A DNA stretch of 46,533 bases from contig WAJV01000087.1 of the NCBI GenBank assembly GCA_015523725.1, forward strand, positions 1-46,533, written 5' to 3'. Made by a program: the position numbers and the translations under genes. This DNA is from Candidatus Geothermarchaeota archaeon (lineage in GTDB: Archaea > Thermoproteota > Nitrososphaeria > Geothermarchaeales > JDFR-13). Below, in pieces: positions 29,202-39,770 of this stretch; the stretch's first letter is position 1; each line of letters opens with the position of its first letter. The notes below the pieces were generated by a model. The model did not search any database. It was not told where the DNA came from and saw nothing but the letters and a program-made list of their open reading frames with translations.

Positions 29202-29969
29202 ATGTCCTTAAAAGAAATAATAAATATAATCAATGATAATACACTAGGCTCAAAACAAATGGCACTAAAAATATTAGAGAAAATTAAGGATCTACCAAAG
29301 GAAAAAGCAGCAGAAATAATCGAATACGCCGCCAACAAACACCCAACAATGGCGATACTAAAACATATTAACGACCAAATAAGGAGTGGAAAAACAAGTC
29401 CAGAGGACCTAATCAATGAATTGAAGCGGATGGATGTAAAGATAGCTCACAACCTAACCAAAATACTAGATAAGAATCTGAGAATAGTAACATATAGTAG
29501 AAGCCAAACATTACTAAACATATTCAGAACATTATATAAAAACGGTTATGTAAAAGAAATCTATTTATCAGAAAGCAGGCCGACAATGGAGGGAATAAAA
29601 TTTGCAGAAGAGCTGGCCGAGACAGGAATAAAAACAACACTAACGATAGACATATACCTACCAGAACTGATTAAAGAAGCCGACATAGTAGTAATTGGGT
29701 GCGATGCAATACTACCAAATAAAGATATAGTAAATAAGATTGGGAGCAAGCCTCTGGCCATAGCAGCAAACTATTATAAAAAACCCTTCATCGTAACAGG
29801 AGACGAATTTAAATACACTAATAAAGACGTATTAATAAAGTACGGGGACCCAAGAGAAATATATAGTGGAGAAAAGAACCTAATAGTAGTGAGAAACCCG
29901 TACTTCGAGATAGTTCCACATAAACTAATAACCTATTTAGTGACAAACAAAGAAATAATTAGGCCATAG
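29202..29969 (+). CDS. aIF2B/ribose-1,5-bisphosphate isomerase-like protein
   Basis: RIVTYSRSQTLLNIFR, IYLSESRPTMEGIKFAEEL, ADIVVIGCDAILPN, NKIGSKPLAIAANYYKKPFIV. Confidence 0.85.
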   Translation: MSLKEIINIINDNTLGSKQMALKILEKIKDLPKEKAAEIIEYAANKHPTMAILKHINDQIRSGKTSPEDLINELKRMDVKIAHNLTKILDKNLRIVTYSRSQTLLNIFRTLYKNGYVKEIYLSESRPTMEGIKFAEELAETGIKTTLTIDIYLPELIKEADIVVIGCDAILPNKDIVNKIGSKPLAIAANYYKKPFIVTGDEFKYTNKDVLIKYGDPREIYSGEKNLIVVRNPYFEIVPHKLITYLVTNKEIIRP

Positions 29970-29983
29970 AATCTAAAAATAGG

Positions 29984-30562
29984 CTATCCCCAAGAAACAT
30001 ATGTATAATTCCAAATAATGACATCTCCATCATAAACCTTAGTCTGAAACGCACCCTTATCTGATAACCTAAAATTGACATAAAACATCCAATAATAACC
30101 ACTGGTAGAATTAACATTCCGATTATAAACACCATTTATTCCATTAATAAAATAGTCACCATAAGATGCATAATAAGTATAGTTCACAACAGCAACAGAA
30201 ATAGTTAAGTTAAAAACCGTATTATTAACACCCTCCACAAAATACACCTTATGATGCTCTATAGTACCATTACCATAGTCAATAACCAAAATAGCTACAG
30301 AACGTTCCAGCAAAGACTTCAATCTAGATATTGTATCCATATATGATCTATTATAAAGCTCCAACTGATTACTTAAGTTACGCAACTCATTCTTCAAATT
30401 ATCCAGAACACCTTGAAACTCACTAATCCTACTAGATAAGGAAGCCTTACTTCTCTCCACATCAACATATAAATTAAAATAATAACCCAGAAAAACTGTG
30501 GAAATAACCGCCCAAACCAATAACACAGCCGCCAAAACCCTATAAACCGATAGACTACTCAC
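29984..30562 (-). CDS. Membrane-anchored protein with DUF4430-like C-terminal domain
   Basis: N-terminal TM, coiled-coil stretch, then VFNLTISVAV...INGVYNRNVNSTSGYYWMFYVNFRLSDKGAFQTKVYDGDVIIWNYT. Confidence 0.65.
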   Translation of the reverse strand: MSSLSVYRVLAAVLLVWAVISTVFLGYYFNLYVDVERSKASLSSRISEFQGVLDNLKNELRNLSNQLELYNRSYMDTISRLKSLLERSVAILVIDYGNGTIEHHKVYFVEGVNNTVFNLTISVAVVNYTYYASYGDYFINGINGVYNRNVNSTSGYYWMFYVNFRLSDKGAFQTKVYDGDVIIWNYTYVSWG

Positions 30563-31094
30563 CCAACATCACCCTAATATACTCATTACGCCTAAATAGA
30601 CCCAACAAATAAGTCGATAAAAAAGCAGTCGAGAACTCATGAACAGGCCCCATAGGATACGGAACAACCCCAATAAACACAGGGGTAAACAAATTAATCA
30701 AGGCAACCCAAACAGGAGTGCCAAAAAACACAGAGATAGTTAATATACTAGTAACCACATCATAAAACAGTGTCAATAAATAAGCCAACACAAACAATAA
30801 AACCTTATCACGCACCCGAGGTAATATAAAACCCGATAAAAAACCCACCAACCCCATGGAAATAGAGGTAACAATCGTCCAAGGACCAAAACCCAAGTAC
30901 ATATCACTAATAATCATTGATATAAAACCAACCAAGAAACCACCAAGTGAACCAAGATAGAAACTCGATAATATGGTTAAAGGAGTCGTTAGAGAGATAT
31001 TTGGGAGAAAAGCCAACATAATCCTTGAGGCAACGGATAATGATGTAAAGATTGATATCATAGCAACCTTAACTGTAAAATGAGTTGGTGCCAT
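30555..31094 (-). CDS. ECF transporter S component-like membrane protein
   Basis: VASRIMLAFLPNISLTTPLTILSSFYLGSLGGFLVGFISMIISDMYLGFGPWT, typical ECF S-component arrangement. Confidence 0.75.
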   Translation of the reverse strand: MAPTHFTVKVAMISIFTSLSVASRIMLAFLPNISLTTPLTILSSFYLGSLGGFLVGFISMIISDMYLGFGPWTIVTSISMGLVGFLSGFILPRVRDKVLLFVLAYLLTLFYDVVTSILTISVFFGTPVWVALINLFTPVFIGVVPYPMGPVHEFSTAFLSTYLLGLFRRNEYIRVMLGE

Positions 31095-31179
31095 AAAATT
31101 ATAAATAGGTTTATCTATCCTATATTTAAATCTTTACGCCAAATAAAACTATCTAGAAAATGAAATAATTATAATTATT

Positions 31180-31917
31180 ATGAGAGTTAAAATTGGTTGC
31201 TGTGGATACCCCATATCAATGAAAAAATATTTCCGAGAATTTAAACTAGTCGAGGTCCAAACCACATTCTATAATATACCGAGAGAGAGTACATTAGCTA
31301 AATGGAGAGAAGAGGCCCCCAACGACTTCGAGTTCATAGTTAAGGCATTCCAAGGCATAACACATCCAATAACCAGCCCTACATGGAGAAGATATAGGGG
31401 GGAATTACCTGGATCAAGAGATGGATATGGTTTATTAAAACATACGGATGAAGTTTTTTGGTCATGGGAGCAAACCCTAAAAATATGTAATTTACTAAAA
31501 GCAAACAAGGTCCTCATACAACTACCACCGAAGTGTACCCTAACAAATGAAGCTACAGAGACAATAAGAGAGTTAAATAAAGCAGATTTATTACTAATTA
31601 TAGAACCTAGACACAGCTCATGGTTTAATGAAGAAATTATAACACTATTTAGAAAAGAAGATATTGTATTATGCGTGGACCCATTCAAGAACAAACCAAT
31701 AACTACAAGCAAAATACATTACTGGAGACTCCACGGTAGAAATGGATACAAATACGGATATAAATATACAGAAAAAGACTATGAAGAATTAATAGCATTA
31801 ATTAACTCAATTAGGGACACAAAAGAAGTCTATGTCATGTTTAACAATAAATATATGTATATTGATGCAACAACCTTCAGGAACTTCATTAGAGATGAGG
31901 GACTCGAAGCATTATAA
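31180..31917 (+). CDS. DUF72 family protein
   Basis: VKIGCCGYP...FKLVEVQTTFYNIPRESTLAKWREEAPNDFEFIVKAFQGITH. Confidence 0.9.
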   Translation: MRVKIGCCGYPISMKKYFREFKLVEVQTTFYNIPRESTLAKWREEAPNDFEFIVKAFQGITHPITSPTWRRYRGELPGSRDGYGLLKHTDEVFWSWEQTLKICNLLKANKVLIQLPPKCTLTNEATETIRELNKADLLLIIEPRHSSWFNEEIITLFRKEDIVLCVDPFKNKPITTSKIHYWRLHGRNGYKYGYKYTEKDYEELIALINSIRDTKEVYVMFNNKYMYIDATTFRNFIRDEGLEAL

Positions 31918-31983
31918 ACCTTAATAACCAAGAATATTTTAATTAGATATTACTGCAAAACATGATAATAATGGTGTAAACAC

Positions 31984-33435
31984 ATGGTAGAAGTGGTAGA
32001 GGCAGCATTACCAGACAAATATGAAAACATGAGTGAATGGTATTCAGAGATTTTAGATAGAGCCGAGATAATAGACATTAGATATGGGGTCAAGGGATTC
32101 GTTGTATACAGACCATTCGGCATGACAATAATGAAAAACATCATTAAACTATATGAAGAGGAACTGGAGAAAACAGGGCATCAACCATTCCTATTTCCAG
32201 TAGTAATACCAGAGAAGAACCTTAGAATGGAGAAGGAACATATCAAGGGTTTTGAAGGCGAGGTATTCTGGATAGAGAAAGGTGGATACACACCACTAGA
32301 AGAGAGACTTGCATTAAGACCAACCAGTGAAACAGCAATATACCCAATATATGCATTATGGTTCAGCAGCTACAAAGAATTACCATTCAAAGGATACCAA
32401 ACATGCGCAGTATATAGATATGAGACAAAAGCTACAAGGCCACTCCTAAGAGGGAGAGAATTCCTTTGGATAGAGACACATAACCTCTACTTCACCGAGA
32501 AAGAGGCAAGAGACCAAACTATCGAGGATGCAGAAATATTCTATAGAGTAACAACTGAGAAGCTGGGCATCCCATTTATACATCTAAAAAGAGAGGAATA
32601 CGATAAGTTCCCAGGTGCAGTGGACACATATGCGTTTGATACCCTACTACCAGATGGGAGGGTACTACAAATAGGTACAACCCACTACCTAGGGACAAAC
32701 TTCACAAAAGTATTTAATGTACAAGTTCATGATGAAGAGGGAAAACTTGTAAACCCACACTCAACCTGCTATGGAATAGGACTATCAAGAATACTCGCAT
32801 CAATCCTACTAGTCCATGGAGACGAATATGGCGCTGTCCTCCCCTTCGAAATAGCACCAATCCAAGTAGCTATAATACCCATATATAAATCCGGATACAG
32901 CAACGAAAAAATAGACAAGTATTGTGAAAAAATATATAGCGAATTAAAAGGCCAAGGTTTTAAAGTAGTCTTCGACAACAGTGAAAAAACACCTGGAGAA
33001 AAATATTACTACTATGACATGAGAGGAGTTCCCTTCCGAATAGAAATAGGGCCTAGGGAAGTAGATACAAACAAAGTAACAGTATTCCGGAGAGATATTA
33101 GACAAAGAAAAACCATACCCTACGAAAAACTAATAGAACATATACAAAAAGAGGCGAGGGATATATTGAGAAACCTAAGGGAAAAAGCCGAGAAAAGACT
33201 AAGGGAAAATATAATTGAGGTCAATAGTAAAGAAGAATTAATAAAAACGTATAGAGAACACGGTAGAAAAATTTATAAAGTCTACTTCTGCGGTAGAAAA
33301 GAATGTGCGGACGAGATCAAAGAAGCATTAGATGGACTGGAGACTAGGGGGAAGCCGCTTAACCTAGAGGGAGAAGGGCCATGTATATGGTGCGGTAAAC
33401 CAGGACACATATGCTATTTGGCAAAGGCTTATTGA
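31984..33435 (+). CDS. proS: Prolyl-tRNA synthetase (archaeal type)
   Basis: RPTSETAIYPIYALW, ATRPLLRGREFLWIETHNLY, QIGTTHYLGTNFTKVF, HSTCYGIGLSRILAS. Confidence 0.96.
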   Translation: MVEVVEAALPDKYENMSEWYSEILDRAEIIDIRYGVKGFVVYRPFGMTIMKNIIKLYEEELEKTGHQPFLFPVVIPEKNLRMEKEHIKGFEGEVFWIEKGGYTPLEERLALRPTSETAIYPIYALWFSSYKELPFKGYQTCAVYRYETKATRPLLRGREFLWIETHNLYFTEKEARDQTIEDAEIFYRVTTEKLGIPFIHLKREEYDKFPGAVDTYAFDTLLPDGRVLQIGTTHYLGTNFTKVFNVQVHDEEGKLVNPHSTCYGIGLSRILASILLVHGDEYGAVLPFEIAPIQVAIIPIYKSGYSNEKIDKYCEKIYSELKGQGFKVVFDNSEKTPGEKYYYYDMRGVPFRIEIGPREVDTNKVTVFRRDIRQRKTIPYEKLIEHIQKEARDILRNLREKAEKRLRENIIEVNSKEELIKTYREHGRKIYKVYFCGRKECADEIKEALDGLETRGKPLNLEGEGPCIWCGKPGHICYLAKAY

Positions 33436-33458
33436 ATAGATATAAACAATAATATTAT

Positions 33459-34073
33459 TTGATGCAAAATTGGGAGAAAATATTGGTAGAAGTAAATAGA
33501 TCCATTGGTAGAAGGTTAGTCAGCCCTGCCGAATTATTCCTAATACTGAAGATTATAAGTGAGATGGAGTATGTGGGAAGATACTACCTAAGTGAAAAAC
33601 TAAATATGGGAGAAGCCACCATCAGAAATATCCTAAACACATTAAAACAATTAAATATAATTGAGGCTTATAGAGGTGGCCATAGATTAACTAGCTATGG
33701 AAAAAACTTGATAAATGAAATCAATAGTATAATAGAGATACACGTCGATATGGAGACTGGCATATCCGGTGAGACAGCTGTATTCGTGGTAAAAGGCTTT
33801 TCAAATAAGATAGGGTCAATACTAGAGTTCAGAGATGAGATCATTAGAAATGGAGGGAGGGGGGCCATCATATTAGAATATAAAGATGGAAAACTTATAT
33901 TCCCCGACTCAGGCCTCCCCATAGATATATGGAGAAGTGATATAAAAGAGGAAATCCTAGAGAAAACCACATTAAATGAGGGGGATATAATAATTATTGT
34001 AAGCAGTGACACACAGAAAGAGGCTATCCTAAGTGGACTAAACACGATAATCAAATACTTATACATCCAATAA
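33459..34073 (+). CDS. Winged-helix domain protein (DUF4443-like)
   Basis: YLSEKLNMGEATIRNILNTLKQLNIIEAYRGGHRLTSYGKNLI wHTH plus an alpha/beta C-terminal region. Confidence 0.6.
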   Translation: MMQNWEKILVEVNRSIGRRLVSPAELFLILKIISEMEYVGRYYLSEKLNMGEATIRNILNTLKQLNIIEAYRGGHRLTSYGKNLINEINSIIEIHVDMETGISGETAVFVVKGFSNKIGSILEFRDEIIRNGGRGAIILEYKDGKLIFPDSGLPIDIWRSDIKEEILEKTTLNEGDIIIIVSSDTQKEAILSGLNTIIKYLYIQ

Positions 34074-34128
34074 AACCCATTAATAATTATTTACTAAGAA
34101 TAGACAATATTATAGAGGCTGTGGATAA

Positions 34129-35736
34129 ATGAGTACAAAAGAGATTATAGGTAGGGGAACCTGGATAGATAAAGTGGCCCATGAATTAATAGAACGCGAG
34201 AAAAAACTAGGTAGAAGCTTAGACTTAATAAGGACAGAGAGTGGATTAGGGGCTTCCGGAATCCCACACGTGGGAAGCATGGCGGACGCAGTAAGAGCAT
34301 ATGCAGTATCACTAGCCCTTAAAGACATGGGATACAATAGCGAGACAATAGCGTTCTCAGACGACCTAGATGGCTTAAGAAAGATACCTGAAGGACTACC
34401 CAAAGAACTTGAAAATTACTTACTCTGGCCAGTCTCCCTAATACCCGATCCATACGGATGCCACGAATCATACGGTAAACACATGAGTAGCCTACTACTC
34501 GAGGCACTCGACAAAGCCGGGATAGAGTATACACATAAGTCAGCATACGAAGTATATAAGAGCGGCAAAATGGTTAATGAGATCCATGAGATACTTCTAA
34601 ACTGGAGAAGAGTAGGCCAAATAATATATGAAGAAACGGAGCAAGATAAATTCCTGAGAACACTACCATACTTCGCCATATGTAAGCGTTGTGGAAGAAT
34701 ATATACCACAGAAGCATATGAATACGACCCCAATGGAAAGAAGGTAAAATATAGATGTGTAGGTGCCGAAATAAGGGGAAAGTGGCATGAGGGATGTGGA
34801 TATGAAGGCTGGGCCTACATATATAAAGCAGATGGAAAACTATCTTGGAAGAGTGAATTCGCAGCCAGATGGAGAATGCTAGACATTAGATTCGAGGCAT
34901 ATGGAAAAGACATAGCAGACTCAGTAAGAGTAAATGATAGGATATCAAAAGAAATCCTAAAATTCGAGCCACCCTACCACGTAAGATACGAAATGTTCCT
35001 AGACACAAGTGGAAGAAAAGTCTCTAAATCAAGGGGAAACGTATTCACACCCCAACTATGGTATAGATACGGAGCCCCCGAAAGCCTAATCCTATTCCTA
35101 TTAAAAAGGTTTACAGGGACGAGGAAAGTGAGCTTCAACACAGTAGTCCAGATGATGAGAGAACTAGATATGCATAAAGACGTATACTTCGGAAGACTAA
35201 AAATAGAGAATCCATTGAAAAGGGAGAGAATGAAGGGATTACTAGAATACTCTTATAGACTGGGGGAGATACCAGATATAAAAGTACCATATGACCTAGT
35301 ACTTAGCCTAGCTGAAGTAGCACCAGAAGGAAAAGAAACTGAATTCATAACTACACGCCTAAAAAAATATGGATATAATGTAGACTCCAAAGAAATAAGC
35401 GACATTATAACTTACGCCATAAATTGGGTAAAGGACTTCGGACCAACACCAGAGAGAGAAAGAGAAATCGAGCTAGATAATACTACAATAACCGCATTAA
35501 AGGACCTAATCAAAGAAATAAGAGGATTAAGTGATGGGGAAGAAATACAGGGCAAAATATTCACAGTAGCAAGGCGACACAGAATAAGCCCAAGAAAATT
35601 CTTCAAAACCCTTTACCAAATAATTATAGGGAGAGACCGCGGACCCAGAATGGGCCCCCTAATAGCCGATATAGGAGTGGAACGTGTTATACAGCAAATA
35701 GAGAAAATTATAGCAAATAAAGAACAACCAAAGTAA
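34129..35736 (+). CDS. lysS: Class I lysyl-tRNA synthetase
   Basis: ASGIPHVGSMADAVRA, SDDLDGLRKIPEGLP, ICKRCGRIYTTEAY, GRKVSKSRGNVFTP. Confidence 0.95.
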   Translation: MSTKEIIGRGTWIDKVAHELIEREKKLGRSLDLIRTESGLGASGIPHVGSMADAVRAYAVSLALKDMGYNSETIAFSDDLDGLRKIPEGLPKELENYLLWPVSLIPDPYGCHESYGKHMSSLLLEALDKAGIEYTHKSAYEVYKSGKMVNEIHEILLNWRRVGQIIYEETEQDKFLRTLPYFAICKRCGRIYTTEAYEYDPNGKKVKYRCVGAEIRGKWHEGCGYEGWAYIYKADGKLSWKSEFAARWRMLDIRFEAYGKDIADSVRVNDRISKEILKFEPPYHVRYEMFLDTSGRKVSKSRGNVFTPQLWYRYGAPESLILFLLKRFTGTRKVSFNTVVQMMRELDMHKDVYFGRLKIENPLKRERMKGLLEYSYRLGEIPDIKVPYDLVLSLAEVAPEGKETEFITTRLKKYGYNVDSKEISDIITYAINWVKDFGPTPEREREIELDNTTITALKDLIKEIRGLSDGEEIQGKIFTVARRHRISPRKFFKTLYQIIIGRDRGPRMGPLIADIGVERVIQQIEKIIANKEQPK

Positions 35737-35791
35737 CATATTCTTCAATAAATATACACCTAAATTCAGTGTATTTTATAGTATTTTTAGG

Positions 35792-35878
35792 GGGCCCGTG
35801 GCCTAGCCTGGATAGGGCGCCGGCCTGCGGAGTAATGTAGAGAGCCGGAAGTCGTGGGTTCGAATCCCACCGGGCCCG
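35792..35878 (+). tRNA. tRNA-Arg (anticodon GCG) with 12-nt intron 35831-35842
   Basis: Acceptor GGGCCCG/CGGGCCC, anticodon stem CCGGC/GCCGG, loop CTGCGG|AGTAATGTAGAG|A, T-arm GTGGG-TTCGAAT-CCCAC. Confidence 0.92.
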
Positions 35879-36247
35879 CTCAATTATTTTATTTAATTAA
35901 ATAGTAAAAAAACAATATAATTGAATTAATTAAAAATAGTAAATCGGTTATGGATAGATCTCAAAATTATTCATACATATCTTTATTTTAATTTTATAAT
36001 ATAATCTTTTACATACATCGAATACGAAATAGCTATGATATTTATACTATATGTATAGAAATTTTCTGATATGACTATTAATAGTTAACTATGATCATTC
36101 GCATTATTTATAGCATTCTCAATAAAATGACCTAATCTCTTGTATCTAAATAAAATTATTTATATTAAAAAAATTTATAGACGCCATAAAAATACCTCAG
36201 CTTCGCATTAATCGATTAATAACCATATCTATTTGATCTTATAATCT

Positions 36248-36670
36248 CTATCTCCTAATAAATACCCTCTCTAAGATAAATATTTCTTCTAAATAGCGCA
36301 AAATATTGGTAAGCTCTCCAAGATTACTTATGTAAAAAAGGTGAGACTTAGATGGTTTATCACTTGCTCCAAACCTCTTGATAGAAGATAGGCATCTAGC
36401 TAGGAGCCTCGCTAATTCAACTTCTCCACCATCCAAACCATGAATAATGTATCCATCAACAGCTGGATAATAACGAGTCAAATAATCTATATGCCATCTA
36501 ACCCTCTTCCTCTTTGTAAAATGCCTCTTAATCCGTAAATATGGATTCCTCCCCCCAGACCCAACATAAATATAATAACCCCTCTTAAACAATATTTTAC
36601 CTAATGCTCCGACCTCTATCAACGAGTCTTTAGGCACAAATATAATGACAATATACGCTGGATACATCAC
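36248..36670 (-). CDS. DUF123 / GIY-YIG-like nuclease-family protein
   Basis: KRGYYIYVGSGGRNPYLRIKRHFTKRKRVRWHIDYLTRYYPAVDGYII. Confidence 0.85.
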   Translation of the reverse strand: MMYPAYIVIIFVPKDSLIEVGALGKILFKRGYYIYVGSGGRNPYLRIKRHFTKRKRVRWHIDYLTRYYPAVDGYIIHGLDGGEVELARLLARCLSSIKRFGASDKPSKSHLFYISNLGELTNILRYLEEIFILERVFIRR

Positions 36671-36673
36671 TGG

Positions 36674-38311
36674 TCAAAATGGGAATATTCTTAAACTAAT
36701 TATATATGCTAATAATAAAATTAGGGTAGGATATGTATAGTGAATATCGTTATGGATGGACTTCGATATAAGTAAGCCAGATACCAAGATACTCTCCAAA
36801 TAAATTAACTTATACAATGTTGCAGCATCCTTAAATACATTCAACATCAGGCTATACGCGGGTATTGTCTGCCCACCTGATTGAGTAAATATTGTCTCCA
36901 GTATCCAGAAGTTATAGAAGCCTAGGAACACAATCATTACACCAGTTACCAGGGGAAGTAATGCGGATGAAAACTTATTTCTTTTTAGACGCATATACTG
37001 CTCACTAAGCTTCCTCAAAAATATAATCTCCTTTAACCCACCACCCATATCTGATATATAAGTAATCAGTCTTATGGAGAGTTTCGCGAGCCTAGAGTAT
37101 ATAGGAATATTAATTAAAGACCACCTATCACCAAATTCGAAATAATGCTTCATCCTACCGACGATATTCTTAAAGGATCTCCCGAAGCCGTTAACCTCTA
37201 TCCTAGCCAAAGCCTCCCTAATAGAGAAGCCGTTCCGCATCATATCCTCCAGATTAAACAAAAAATTCGACAAATCCCTATCAATAGACCTCTCTAAAAA
37301 CCAGGCATACAACGATTTAATCGATGGATAAATAATTAAAACAACAATTGAGTAGGCAAATACCTCAAAATAATCTAGGGAGAAAACACCATAGTAATTG
37401 AGTAGATAAATTAAACTCGATAAACAGATTGTAAATAATAAGATCCTACTATTAAATGTTAGCCCAGCATCCACTGGCAACCTATACAAACTTCTATCCA
37501 AATAAATATATATAATATACCCCGCAACAGGAATCAATATAGCGAGGATTAGAAAAATATCGGATACCAAATCAGAAGAAGCTATACTAATAACAGACAT
37601 TATTATAGCGGGAGACAATCCGAAGAGCAACAATATAACCTCCAGTCTACCAACCATATTCCTCCAATTATTCTCCCAATTTGTGCTAATATCCAGATAT
37701 AGATTCTCTAGAGCATTCTCCAAAAACTTACTAACCTCGCCACTGTAAGCCCTAACTCTAACCAAGTCCCTAACAAAATATTTAAACATCGATTCCTTAA
37801 ATCTCTCCAAAGATGAAAACAATATGTTATCCAATGAAGATTCAGATAATTCATAATCAATTACCCAACGCCCTAGGATGCGGCTAGTATATCTAAGCAA
37901 GTCACCAAACTTATTAACAACCAGGTGAAAGAAATTATACATATTTATTCTCGATGACACAGCATACAACAATAAGAAAATTGGATACTCAAGATTCAAT
38001 GAATTATTGGCATCACTCTCCAAGCCCAACAGATATACATTAAGAACAACCGATGTAAAAAGATACGCCACGGGCAGAGAGAAAAAATGATAATAAATAG
38101 GGAGATCAAGATAATAGATTAAATATGTAAATATAATGGAGAATAAGAATATGGAGGAGATAAATAAAATCGATAATCTATTCCTAATAGATACACCACT
38201 CATCCAAGGAACAGCATCCTCAGGACGTTTATATAGAATTAGAACTCTCTCGATAAATTGATAAAGGGATTCCATCCTAATACTTAAACGATATTTCCCG
38301 GAAAATACCAT
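36674..38311 (-). CDS. TadC/FlaJ-like type II/IV secretion membrane protein (T2SF domain)
   Basis: Polytopic, 3' of the secretion ATPase; NFLFNLEDMMRNGFSIREALARIE and LSIRLITYISDMGGGLKEII match T2SF repeats. ATG at 38311 directly follows the ATPase stop. Confidence 0.85.
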   Translation of the reverse strand: MVFSGKYRLSIRMESLYQFIERVLILYKRPEDAVPWMSGVSIRNRLSILFISSIFLFSIIFTYLIYYLDLPIYYHFFSLPVAYLFTSVVLNVYLLGLESDANNSLNLEYPIFLLLYAVSSRINMYNFFHLVVNKFGDLLRYTSRILGRWVIDYELSESSLDNILFSSLERFKESMFKYFVRDLVRVRAYSGEVSKFLENALENLYLDISTNWENNWRNMVGRLEVILLLFGLSPAIIMSVISIASSDLVSDIFLILAILIPVAGYIIYIYLDRSLYRLPVDAGLTFNSRILLFTICLSSLIYLLNYYGVFSLDYFEVFAYSIVVLIIYPSIKSLYAWFLERSIDRDLSNFLFNLEDMMRNGFSIREALARIEVNGFGRSFKNIVGRMKHYFEFGDRWSLINIPIYSRLAKLSIRLITYISDMGGGLKEIIFLRKLSEQYMRLKRNKFSSALLPLVTGVMIVFLGFYNFWILETIFTQSGGQTIPAYSLMLNVFKDAATLYKLIYLESILVSGLLISKSIHNDIHYTYPTLILLLAYIISLRIFPF

Positions 38312-38312
38312 T

Positions 38313-39770
38313 CTACGAGACACTTCTAAGCACCCAATATCCCTCACGGTACTCATAATGCCCATCATAATATAAACGCACTCTATCAATGAACTCAGGG
38401 GGAGAGGAGGCCCCTAGTCTAACCAGATAACTAAGGAAGGATTCATGTCTCAAAACCCTCGATAAATCAATATCAGAAATAGCATGATTATCATTGATAG
38501 TCTCACCATTCCTAGACTCATATATTGGCCGCCAACCACCTAATTGACGCAAAATCTTCACAACCCTCCTAATAGGCCGACCCCCAACCCTATGATAGTT
38601 AACGACCACAACAGTATCTATTAACTTCAGCATCTCTCTATCAACCGATATCGGCTTAGCCGATAAACGAGCCATCAACTCATCTATATTCGATGCATGG
38701 AACGTTGTTAAACAACCATGTCCAGTCGCTGCTCCTTGAAAAATCAGTCTAGCCTCCTCCCCTCTACTCTCACCTAACAATATATAGTCAGCCCGCTCCC
38801 TCAAAGCAATCCTGACCAAGTCAAATATAGTATAATCTTTGGCATAACTCCCTTCCCTAGTAATCAAGGGCTTCCAACTTGGGTGATAGGGCAGATGAAG
38901 CTCCTGAATATCCTCAATAGATATAACCTTATAATTAGGATGTATCAAGTTAGCCAATGCATTCAATAAAGTAGTCTTACCTGAACCAGAAGGACCAATA
39001 ATAAAGATGAACTTCTTAAGTTCAACAAGTCTCCAAAGAACAGCAGCAGCCCATGGTAAAATAAATCCACGCTGAATCAACTCAATCAAGGTATATGGTT
39101 TAGACCTAAACTTCCTGATAGTGAAATTACTCCCCATGGGCGATAATTCACGCCTATATAATGCAGTTACCCGATACCCCTCCGGTAAAATACCCTCAAG
39201 CACAGGGTTTATAAGACTAATATTCTTACCAGTCCTAAAAGCAAACTTGTGAAGCAATCGCTCCAAATCAGCCTCACTCAAAACAATATTAGTCCTAACC
39301 CAACCCCTATCATTAAACCTTTTATGCCAAATCCTAACCGGACTACCTGGAGATATACATGAAATATCCTCTACAAAATCATCCGCCATAAGAAACGTCA
39401 GCAAACCATAACCCAAATAATTTAATACCAAATAGTACTTAACAACCTCCCTTAAACTCTTCAACCTAATCCTCTCATCCTCACTCCCAGATGAAGCCAA
39501 ATCATCCAACTTGGCCAAGATAGTCTCGATAGGATTCCTCAAAAAATCATTAGAGTAGCCAATACGCCTCTTTAGATACTCAATTAAGGACTTTGCCTCA
39601 ACCAAGACATCTTCATCAAATGGTTGAATAATTTGATAAACATACTCACCATCACCAAATAATATCTCAACTTGGGCTGAGGCCTCATAATCCCTACCCA
39701 GATAATTTAATTCAGCAACCACACTATAGGAATCAACCCTCTCAAAAACGTCTTCCAATGCCACTCTCAA
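38313..39770 (-). CDS. Type IV pilus/archaellum-type secretion ATPase (TadA/VirB11-like)
   Basis: Walker A IIGPSGSGKTTLLNALANL, ISIEDIQELHLPYHPSW, Walker B ERADYILLGESRGEEARLIFQGAATGHGCLTTFHA. Confidence 0.94.
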   Translation of the reverse strand: MRVALEDVFERVDSYSVVAELNYLGRDYEASAQVEILFGDGEYVYQIIQPFDEDVLVEAKSLIEYLKRRIGYSNDFLRNPIETILAKLDDLASSGSEDERIRLKSLREVVKYYLVLNYLGYGLLTFLMADDFVEDISCISPGSPVRIWHKRFNDRGWVRTNIVLSEADLERLLHKFAFRTGKNISLINPVLEGILPEGYRVTALYRRELSPMGSNFTIRKFRSKPYTLIELIQRGFILPWAAAVLWRLVELKKFIFIIGPSGSGKTTLLNALANLIHPNYKVISIEDIQELHLPYHPSWKPLITREGSYAKDYTIFDLVRIALRERADYILLGESRGEEARLIFQGAATGHGCLTTFHASNIDELMARLSAKPISVDREMLKLIDTVVVVNYHRVGGRPIRRVVKILRQLGGWRPIYESRNGETINDNHAISDIDLSRVLRHESFLSYLVRLGASSPPEFIDRVRLYYDGHYEYREGYWVLRSVS

